The translations under genes and the position numbers were made by a program. The notes beneath the pieces were generated by a model. That model ran no database searches. It was not told the DNA's origin and saw only the letters and a program-made list of their open reading frames with translations. 64,000 nucleotides of DNA from the NCBI RefSeq assembly GCF_000826685.1, contig NZ_JROO01000003.1:1-64000 (forward strand). The letters run 5' to 3'. The stretch comes from Streptomonospora alba. GTDB lineage: Bacteria > Actinomycetota > Actinomycetes > Streptosporangiales > Streptosporangiaceae. Below are positions 57,676 to 64,000 of this stretch, one piece after another. Each line of letters opens with the position of its first letter. Within the stretch, counting starts at the first letter, position 1.

Positions 57676-58677
57676 TCAGCCGGAATCCTGTCCGCCGGAG
57701 ACCACCTCGGCGGCGCCCTCGGCGACGCTGAGGAAGACGTCCTCCAGCGAGGCGCTGCGCAGCTCCAGCCGTTCCAGTGCGGTACCGCTGCGGCGGGCCC
57801 ACTCCAGCAGGGGCTCCATGGCGCGGTGGGCGCGGCCGTCGGCGTCGTCGCCGCGGACGGTGTAGCAGACCCACGCCTCACCTCTGCGGATCTCGGCCGC
57901 CGCGGTGGCGCCCGGCAGTTCGGGCAGGTCCTCGACGCGGACCCCGGCGGGCATGCGGAAGGCGATGCGGTCGCCCCACCGGAGGACGACATCGCGCACG
58001 GTGCCCTCCGCCCTGGTCTCGCCGCGGTGCATGATCGCCAGCCGGTCCGCGAGGCGCTCGGCTTCCTCCAGGTAATGCGTGGTCAGCAGGATGGCCATGC
58101 CTTCACGGACCAGGCCGGCGATGGTCTCCCAGGTGGCCCGCCGCGCCTCGGGGTCCATTCCGGTCGTCGGCTCGTCCAGAAAGAGGGCTTCGGGCCGGGA
58201 GAGCACCGCCAGCCCCAGGTCCAGCCGGCGCTTCTGCCCGCCGGAGAGCTGGCGCACCTGCACGCCCGCCTTGTCGGTGAGCCCGGTCAGTTCCAGCACC
58301 GCGTCGCGGTCCATCGGATCGGCGGCCAGGTCGCGGGAGAGGTCGACGGTTTCGGCCGTGGTCAGCTCCGGGAACAGCCCGCTGTGCTGAAGCACGGCGT
58401 CGACACGGCCGCGCAGCTCAGGCGGCTGGCCGTAGGGGTCGGCGCCCAGCACGCGGACCGATCCCGCGGTGGGGCGGCGGAACCCCTCCAGCGTCTCGAC
58501 GGTGGTGGTCTTGCCCGCGCCGTTGGTGCCCAGCAGCGCGAACAGTTCACCTCGCTCGACCTCGAAGGAGATCCCGCGCACCGCTTCGAAGTCGCCGTAG
58601 CTCTGCCGGAGGTCGCGGACGCTGATCGCGTGTTCGCCGGAACCGGTCCCGGCCGTCGGCTGCTCTGCTGTGCTCAT
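57676..58677 (-). CDS. ABC exporter ATPase, DrrA-like
   Basis: A 333-residue ATPase. Walker A is LGTNGAGKTTTVETLEGF, the Q-loop lies in VLQHSGLFPELTT, the signature is QLSGGQKRRLDLGLAVLSRP and Walker B is ALFLDEPTTGMDPE. The C-terminal extension (about 235-325) with LEDVFLSVAEG fits the drug-export DrrA group. The ATG 58677 was chosen as it begins a conserved N-terminus. A perfect palindrome lies 83-98 bases upstream. Confidence 0.93.
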   Translation of the reverse strand: MSTAEQPTAGTGSGEHAISVRDLRQSYGDFEAVRGISFEVERGELFALLGTNGAGKTTTVETLEGFRRPTAGSVRVLGADPYGQPPELRGRVDAVLQHSGLFPELTTAETVDLSRDLAADPMDRDAVLELTGLTDKAGVQVRQLSGGQKRRLDLGLAVLSRPEALFLDEPTTGMDPEARRATWETIAGLVREGMAILLTTHYLEEAERLADRLAIMHRGETRAEGTVRDVVLRWGDRIAFRMPAGVRVEDLPELPGATAAAEIRRGEAWVCYTVRGDDADGRAHRAMEPLLEWARRSGTALERLELRSASLEDVFLSVAEGAAEVVSGGQDSG

Positions 58678-58759
58678 GGGCCCGATTCTTCCGCCGCGCC
58701 CGGGGCCCGGCCCAGATTCCGATGTCACCGACGGATCGTGAGGAGTGCCCGTGCACGGC

Positions 58760-58775
58760 CATGACAGCTGTCATG
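58760..58775. promoter_or_regulatory. Perfect 16-bp palindrome upstream of the ABC exporter
   Basis: CATGACAGCTGTCATG, 83-98 bases upstream of the ATPase start. A symmetric site of this size fits a dimer of a NarL-type response regulator (the one at 54649) or a TetR-type repressor. Confidence 0.6.
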
Positions 58776-59017
58776 CCCGCGCCCTACCGGGTTTTCCGGT
58801 CCGCACCACGCCCTACCGGGCTCGGAGGACACCCCCGACAGCCTGCCGAAGCCGAGTCCGCCGGCACGAAACGCCGTTGCGGCGACGAATCCCGACGAGA
58901 CCGCTGGTCAGGATGGGGAAACAGGCCGAAGGCCGTCACCGGTTCGACCGCGCCTTCCACGCCGAGGCCCTTGAGGACGTCTTCGGCTGACGCACGGGGC
59001 CGAGCCGACGGCTGCCG

Positions 59018-60469
59018 TCAACTGTCGAAACCCATGCCCAGGGAGTCGAGGGTGCGCAGCCACAGGTTGCGGCGGCCGCCGTTGCGGTCGGCGGCGGCGA
59101 TGGCCCGCTGGGTGGCCTCGATCCCGGCGTAGCGCAGCGGCTCGGGCGGGAAGGGAACGGGTTTGGTGCGCACCATGTCCAGCCGGGTGCGTTCGGTGTC
59201 GGCGCCGTCGAGGCGGTCAAGCATCACCTGGGCGCCGAAGCGGGTGGCGCCCACGCCGAGGCCGGTGTAGCCGGCGGCGTAGGCCAGGCGGCCGCGGTAG
59301 GCGGTGCCGAAGAACGCGCAGAAGCGGCTGCAGGTGTCGATCACCCCGCCCCAGCTGTGGGTGAAGGAGAGCCCTTCCAGTTGCGGGAAGGTCGCGAAGA
59401 AGTGGCGCGCGAGGCGGTGGAAGGTGTCGGGGCGCTGGTCGTAGGCCGGGCGGACGCGGCCGCCGTAGTGGTAGACGACGTCGTAGCCGCCCCACAGGAT
59501 GCGGTTGTCGGCGGTGAGCCGGTAGTAGTGGAACCGGTTCGCCGAGTCGCTGAGGCCTTGCCGGTTGCGCCAGCCGACGGAGGCCAGTTGCCCGTCGCTC
59601 AGCGGTTCGGTGACCAGCGCGTAGTCGTAGACGGGCGCGACGAAGTGCCGGATGCGCCGCAGCGGGCCGGGGAACGCGCCGCCGCCCCAGGCCACGCGCT
59701 CGGCAAGCACCGAGCCGCCCGCCGACTCCAGCCGCAGTCCGCCGCGCTCGGGGCGGATCGCCCGCACGGGGGTGTTCTCGCGGATGCGCACGCCCAGCCG
59801 CAGGCACGCCTCGCGCAGGCCCCACGCCAGCTTGGCCGGGTGCACCATGGCCACGCCGTCGGGGTCGAACAGGCCGCCGATGTAGGTGGGCGAGTCGGCC
59901 TCGGCGCGTGCCTGGGCACCGGTGAGGGTGTGGACGCGCCGGCCCAGGGCGCGCAGCGCAGCGGCTTCCGCGTGCAGGTCCTCGACCTGCCAGGGCTCGG
60001 TCGCCACGGCCATCTCGCCGGTGCGCTCGAACTCGCAGTCGATGCCGTGGCGGTCGACGGAGTCCTGGATCGCGTCGAGGTTCCGCCGGCCCAGCCGCTC
60101 CAGTTCGGCGATCTCCTCCGGCCAGCGCTGGGCGCCGTTGCCGTGGCCGTGGCTGAGGCTTGCCGCGCAGAAGCCGCCGTTGCGCCCGGAGGCGGCCCAG
60201 CCCGAGGTGCGCGCCTCCAGCAGCACGACGTCGCGTCCGGGGTCGCGCTCCTTGGCGATGAGGGCCGTCCACAGCCCGCTGAACCCGCCGCCGACGACGG
60301 CGAGGTCGGCGCGCTCGGCTCCCGCCAGGGCGGGCGCGGCCTCGGGAGCGGCGTGACCGCCCGCCTCGGGATCGAGCCAGAAGGTGCGGGGGCGTGCTGC
60401 GGCCAGCGCCCGGGAGGCCAGGGCGGCGCCGGACGCCTGCCGCTCAGACGCTGATGCGGACGCGGACAC
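59018..60469 (-). CDS. FAD-dependent amine oxidase (gamma-glutamylputrescine oxidase-like)
   Basis: A 483-residue DAO-family flavoenzyme. The FAD fold is LAVVGGGFSGLWTALIAKER and the ATG-like second motif is TSGWAASGRNGGFC. The C-terminal AAGYTGLGVGATRFGAQVML completes the FAD site. An N-terminal Ser/Ala-rich stretch precedes the core. The GTG start at 60469 has GGAG nine bases upstream. Its position downstream of polyamine transport genes suggests oxidation of an imported amine, such as glutamyl-putrescine, but the substrate is inferred. Confidence 0.85.
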   Translation of the reverse strand: MSASASASERQASGAALASRALAAARPRTFWLDPEAGGHAAPEAAPALAGAERADLAVVGGGFSGLWTALIAKERDPGRDVVLLEARTSGWAASGRNGGFCAASLSHGHGNGAQRWPEEIAELERLGRRNLDAIQDSVDRHGIDCEFERTGEMAVATEPWQVEDLHAEAAALRALGRRVHTLTGAQARAEADSPTYIGGLFDPDGVAMVHPAKLAWGLREACLRLGVRIRENTPVRAIRPERGGLRLESAGGSVLAERVAWGGGAFPGPLRRIRHFVAPVYDYALVTEPLSDGQLASVGWRNRQGLSDSANRFHYYRLTADNRILWGGYDVVYHYGGRVRPAYDQRPDTFHRLARHFFATFPQLEGLSFTHSWGGVIDTCSRFCAFFGTAYRGRLAYAAGYTGLGVGATRFGAQVMLDRLDGADTERTRLDMVRTKPVPFPPEPLRYAGIEATQRAIAAADRNGGRRNLWLRTLDSLGMGFDS

Positions 60470-60545
60470 GTGGATCAACTCCGTTCGCGGTGGCGGATGC
60501 CGGGATTTGAGCGGGGGCGGGCACGATGCGTCTCGCGGCCCGGAG

Positions 60546-60576
60546 GCCCGGCGGTGCAGCCGCCGCACCGCCGGGC
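60546..60576 (-). terminator. Hairpin between potC and the oxidase gene
   Basis: A perfect 12-bp stem (60546-60557 with 60565-60576) and 7-base loop, nine bases past the potC stop. No U-tract. It may reduce read-through into the oxidase. Confidence 0.55.
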
Positions 60577-60585
60577 GCGCGGGTG

Positions 60586-61446
60586 TCAGCGGCTGCGGCG
60601 CCGCGCCAGGACCGTGTTCGCGACGGCCAGCAGCACGCCGAGCCCGAAGATCAGCGTGCCCATGACGTTGACCTGCGGCGGGATGCCCACGCGGGTGGAG
60701 CCCCAGATCCACAGGGGGAACGTCTGGGTGCTGCCGGAGACGAACGAGGTGATGATGAAGTCGTCCACGGACAGCGCGAACGCGATCAACCCGCCGGAGG
60801 TGATCGCCGGCACCAGCAGCGGCAGCGTCACCAGGCGGAACGTGGTCAGCGGCGTGGCGCCGAGGTCACGCGCCGCCTCTTCGACGGAGGGGTCCATCGT
60901 CAGCACCCGCGCCCGCACCGTGATGGCCACGAACGACACGGAGAACATCACGTGGGCGATCAGGATCGTCCAGTAGCCCACGGCGAGGTTCATGGTCAGG
61001 AACATCGACAGCAGGGACGCTCCCAGTACGACCTCGGGCGCCGAGATCGCCGAGAACATCACCAGGTTGGTGGCCGACTGCCCGAGGAAGCGGTAGCGCC
61101 CCAGGGCCAGGCCCAGCAGGGTGCCGAGGAACCCGGCGATGAGCATGGTCAGCACCGCGATGGTGACGGTGTTCAGCAGCGCGACGTTGAGGTCGGGGTA
61201 GGCGAAGGCGTCGGAGTACCAGCGGAGGGTGAACCCCTCCCAGGTGACGTTGTGCCGTCCCGCGATGTCGTTGAAGCTGAACACGACCATGAACGCGATG
61301 GGCGCGAACAGCCAGCACAGCACCGTCCACGTGAAGTACTTGCCCCAGTCGGGCCGGCGCCGTGCGCCCCGGGGGCGCCGCACGGACCCGGTGGCCGAAG
61401 CGCCGGCATCCGGGGCTCCGGGGCCGGTCTCGGTCGCGGTGGTCAT
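60586..61446 (-). CDS. potC: Spermidine/putrescine-type ABC permease PotC
   Basis: A 286-residue permease with six membrane helices and the EAA loop EEAARDLGATPLTTFRLVTL. VNAP-type regions such as SFNDIAGRHNVTWEGFTLRW are typical of PotC. A Pro/Arg-rich 30-residue N-terminus precedes helix 1. The ATG overlaps the potB stop by four bases (ATGA). Confidence 0.92.
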   Translation of the reverse strand: MTTATETGPGAPDAGASATGSVRRPRGARRRPDWGKYFTWTVLCWLFAPIAFMVVFSFNDIAGRHNVTWEGFTLRWYSDAFAYPDLNVALLNTVTIAVLTMLIAGFLGTLLGLALGRYRFLGQSATNLVMFSAISAPEVVLGASLLSMFLTMNLAVGYWTILIAHVMFSVSFVAITVRARVLTMDPSVEEAARDLGATPLTTFRLVTLPLLVPAITSGGLIAFALSVDDFIITSFVSGSTQTFPLWIWGSTRVGIPPQVNVMGTLIFGLGVLLAVANTVLARRRSR

Positions 61447-62333
61447 CGGGCCTGCACCTCCATCACCTGCTCGGTTCCCAGCGCCTTGGCGTAGCTGAAG
61501 ATCCCGATCAGCAGAGCCGCCATGAGGATGAAGGTGATCGCCGCAGCCAAGGGGTAGGCGTTGTTCACCAGGTACTGGGTCTGGATCACCTTGCCGATCA
61601 TGGTGTTGTCGGCGCCGCCGAGCACCGTGGCGTTGACGTAGTCGGCGCTGGTGGGGATGAACACCATGATCACACCGGCGAACACGCCCGGCAGCGACAT
61701 CGGCAGCACCACCCGGACGAAGGCCTGCACGCGGCCGGCGTAGAGGTCGTGGGCCGCCTCGACCACACCGTGGTCCATGCGCTCCAGCACCGCGTAGATC
61801 GGCAGCACCATGAACGGCAGGAAGTTGTAGGCCAGCCCGAAGACGACGGCGGTCGCCGAGTTGAGGACGCCGAAGTCGCCCGGCAGCAGGCCCAGGCTCT
61901 TGAGCGTGCCCAGCACGACCCCGTTGTCGGAGAGGATGAACCCCCACGAGATCGTCCTCAGCACGAACGACACGAAGAACGGAAGCAGGACCAGCAGCAG
62001 GTAGGTGGACTTGTAGGCGCCGCCCTTGAACGCGATCCAGTAGGCCACGGGATAGCCGATGGCGACGCACAGCAGGGTGGCCAGGCCGCCGTAGAGCAGG
62101 GAGCGCAGGATCTGCTCCCAGTACAGCTCCACGGCCCGGGCGTAGTTGCCGATCTCGAAGGTGAACGTGTAACCCGCGGCGAGGCCGCCGGTCATCAGCG
62201 ACATCGAGATCACGCTGGCGATGGGCGCGACGAAGAACAGCGCCAGCCACAGCCAGCCGGGCAGAACCAGGGCGTAGGGCGCGAGCCGAGCGGTGCGCCC
62301 GCGTTTGCCCTCTCGCGTGGCCGCCATGGTCAC
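61443..62333 (-). CDS. potB: Spermidine/putrescine-type ABC permease PotB
   Basis: A 296-residue permease with six helices and the EAA loop EAAHDLYAGRVQAFVRVVLP. It has RTISWGFILSDNGVVLGTL, typical of PotB. The GTG at 62333 overlaps the potD stop by four bases; an ATG two codons later is also possible. Confidence 0.92.
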   Translation of the reverse strand: MTMAATREGKRGRTARLAPYALVLPGWLWLALFFVAPIASVISMSLMTGGLAAGYTFTFEIGNYARAVELYWEQILRSLLYGGLATLLCVAIGYPVAYWIAFKGGAYKSTYLLLVLLPFFVSFVLRTISWGFILSDNGVVLGTLKSLGLLPGDFGVLNSATAVVFGLAYNFLPFMVLPIYAVLERMDHGVVEAAHDLYAGRVQAFVRVVLPMSLPGVFAGVIMVFIPTSADYVNATVLGGADNTMIGKVIQTQYLVNNAYPLAAAITFILMAALLIGIFSYAKALGTEQVMEVQAR

Positions 62334-63565
62334 GCTTGGGAGACGGCCAGGAAGAGCGGAGCGAACTCTTCCTCGTTTTCACTGGTCACGGGCACGTAAT
62401 CGTGCAGCTTGGCGTAGTCCTCCTCGGTGGGGAAGACCAGAGAGCTGTCCGCGACGCGCTCCAGGGTCTCCTTCTCGTCGCCGGAGGCCTCAGCGGCCTT
62501 TTCGCGCAGGATGCCGCGGGAGGCGGGGACGGGGGTGATGTAGTTGATGTACTCGGTCAGTCCCGCCGCGATCTCCGGGTCGTAGAGGAAGTCCATCAGC
62601 ATCAGCGCGTCCACCGGGTTCTTGGCCGTGGACGGGATCATCATGTTGTCGCTCCACAGCGTGGCGCCCTCCTCGGGGACGACGAACTTCAGGTTGGTCC
62701 CCTCCTCGGCGTTCTGCTGGAAGATGTCGCCGGACCAGGCCATGGACATCCAGATGTCGCCGTTGCTCAGCGGCTGGATGTAGTCCTGGGAGTAGTAGCG
62801 CCGAACGAGGCCCTTGTCGCGCTGCTCCTGAAGCGCGTCGGCGGCGGCGATCCAGTCGCGCTGATCCGAGTCGGCCGGGTCGACCCCGGTGTAGAACAAC
62901 CCGAAGTTGGCCAGCTCCTGGGGATCGGCGAACATGCCGACCTTGTCCTCGAACGCGGTGTCCCACAGGTCCGCGACGCTGGTGATCTCCCTGTCGACGT
63001 ACTCGGGGTTGTAGGCGATGCCGGTGATGCCCGAGGCGTAGGGGATCGTGTAGCGGTTGCCGGAGTCGTAGCTGGTCTTCTTGTAGACGTCGGCGGCGTG
63101 CTCGGCGAAGTTGGGCAGCCGGCTGTGGTCCAGCGGGGCCAGGTAGTTGAGCCCGATGAGCTTGTTCAACTCGATGCCGTTGGTCAGCACCATCAGGTCG
63201 TAGCCGATGGGTTCGGCCTGGGCGAGCATGGGCTGGATCTTGCCGAAGAAGGACGGGTTGTCCTGAATGGCCTCGTCGTAGTCGACCTTGATGCCCGTCT
63301 CCTCGGTGAAGGCCTTGAGCTCGGGCTTGCCGGGGTCCATGTACAGCGGCCAGTTGGCGAAGTTCACCCGGCCGTTGCTCTTCTTGTCGTCCCAGAAGCC
63401 CTTCGAGCTGGTCGACTCGCCGCCTTGGCCCTCGACTCCGCACGCGGAGAGGGCGAATCCGGCGGCGGTCAGTCCCGAGAGTCCGAGCATGCTGCGTCGG
63501 TTGAGTCGTGGCTGGGTGAGCCCGCGCGCGAAGGCGGCCTGCGCGGGGGTGAGGCGTCGGGTCAC
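62330..63565 (-). CDS. potD: Polyamine-binding lipoprotein PotD
   Basis: A 411-residue solute-binding protein. The N-terminus has a twin-arginine stretch (NRRSMLGLSG) and lipobox LSACG, so it is probably exported by Tat and anchored as a lipoprotein. The body starts RVNFANWPLYMDPGKPELKA and has IDYITPVP-like TEYINYITPVPASRG near the end, both common in PotD. I chose GTG 63565; the upstream frame has no similarity. Confidence 0.91.
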   Translation of the reverse strand: MTRRLTPAQAAFARGLTQPRLNRRSMLGLSGLTAAGFALSACGVEGQGGESTSSKGFWDDKKSNGRVNFANWPLYMDPGKPELKAFTEETGIKVDYDEAIQDNPSFFGKIQPMLAQAEPIGYDLMVLTNGIELNKLIGLNYLAPLDHSRLPNFAEHAADVYKKTSYDSGNRYTIPYASGITGIAYNPEYVDREITSVADLWDTAFEDKVGMFADPQELANFGLFYTGVDPADSDQRDWIAAADALQEQRDKGLVRRYYSQDYIQPLSNGDIWMSMAWSGDIFQQNAEEGTNLKFVVPEEGATLWSDNMMIPSTAKNPVDALMLMDFLYDPEIAAGLTEYINYITPVPASRGILREKAAEASGDEKETLERVADSSLVFPTEEDYAKLHDYVPVTSENEEEFAPLFLAVSQA

Positions 63566-63671
63566 GGCTGTCCGCTCTTTTCTGCTGGGGGGTGGGGAGG
63601 GCCGTTCGGATCGGCAGGAGTCCGACGGCGACGGTCCGGCTGCTGCCCGGGGGCGGCACCCGCTCCGGTGC

Positions 63672-64000
63672 CTAGCCCGGAAGGGCGTAGGCGTGCTCCG
63701 GTCGCCACGACACCCAGACGGTTTCGCCGCGCTCGGCGGCACTCGCGGCGTCGGAGGCGTTCTGCCGGAAGACGACGACCTCGCTGCCGTCGCCCAGCCG
63801 GACGGTGTAATGGGTGGCCGAGCCCAGGTAGACGACCTCGGTCACGGTGCCGGCCAGCCGCGCCCGGTCGCCGGCGGGCTCCTCGGCCTCCATCGCGATC
63901 TTCTCCGGGCGCACGGTCAGGTCGACGCGGGCACCGGCGGGCGCGTCGCAGGAGGCCCGGACCTCGCCCGCCCCCTCGATCCGCACCGTGGCGACCTCGC
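63672..64000 (-). CDS. potA: Polyamine ABC transporter ATPase PotA, C-terminal part
   Basis: Only the last 108 codons are in the window. They code for the TOBE domain: VDLTVRPEKIAMEAEE, GTVTEVVYLGSATHYTVRLG and VWVSWRPEHAYALPG at the end. The ATPase core is off the right edge. It lies 106 bases upstream of potD on the same strand, so it is the first known gene of the pot-oxidase set. Confidence 0.88.
   Translation of the reverse strand, partial: EVATVRIEGAGEVRASCDAPAGARVDLTVRPEKIAMEAEEPAGDRARLAGTVTEVVYLGSATHYTVRLGDGSEVVVFRQNASDAASAAERGETVWVSWRPEHAYALPG

Overview
The window looks like a chromosomal segment of a high-GC Actinomycetota. GTG and TTG starts are common, WhiB, ANTAR and SpoIIE-type regulators are present, and the gene order guaB3-guaB-sigma factor-groEL1-groES matches the guaB3-guaB2-sigD-groEL1-groES neighbourhood of Mycobacterium tuberculosis. 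A complete ectoine and hydroxyectoine locus suits a salt-tolerant or soil actinomycete. A Nocardiopsis or Streptomonospora-like host is a reasonable guess, but this is inference. I saw no tRNA, rRNA, IS element, prophage or CRISPR array.

Layout. 0-9 kb: glpD, a wall lytic transglycosylase, two IMP dehydrogenase paralogues, a SigD/ShbA-type sigma factor, then groES-groEL1 with a CIRCE operator and a terminator-like hairpin between the two genes. 9-13 kb: a THUMP-like methyltransferase and a 724-residue coiled-coil protein with glycine-rich heptads. 13-18 kb: alr-tsaE-tsaB-rimI-tsaD (cell wall alanine and tRNA t6A). 18-23 kb: mutT1-ppk, a GPP34 protein and a CPBP-family membrane protein. 23-30 kb: ectA-ectB-ectC-ectD-ehuB-ehuC-ehuD-ehuA, all on the minus strand, for synthesis, hydroxylation and re-uptake of ectoines. 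30-40 kb: WhiB, CopC, a PP2C phosphatase, a degenerate SDR, a GT4 glycosyltransferase, and a run of signalling genes (MEDS/ATPase anti-sigma, STAS, GAF-ANTAR, PAS-GAF). 40-46 kb: oxidoreductases, a secreted CocE/NonD-type hydrolase and a wall-facing membrane protein. 46-54 kb: a poly-HAMP hybrid kinase, a response regulator and a divergent ATPase-GAF-PP2C protein, an arrangement recalling OsaA/OsaB/OsaC of Streptomyces. 54-59 kb: a DesKR-like two-component system with an ABC exporter. 59-64 kb: a polyamine-type ABC importer (potA partial, D, B, C) with an FAD amine oxidase.

The most interesting theme is osmotic and general stress. A full compatible-solute locus lies about 16 kb from an Osa-like phosphorelay and near several partner-switching proteins (anti-sigma ATPase, STAS antagonist, PP2C). 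Nothing in the sequence proves that they form one circuit, but the set is a concrete hypothesis. Gene boundaries were chosen from ribosome binding sites and family N-termini; most lone hairpins lack a U-tract and are given modest confidence.
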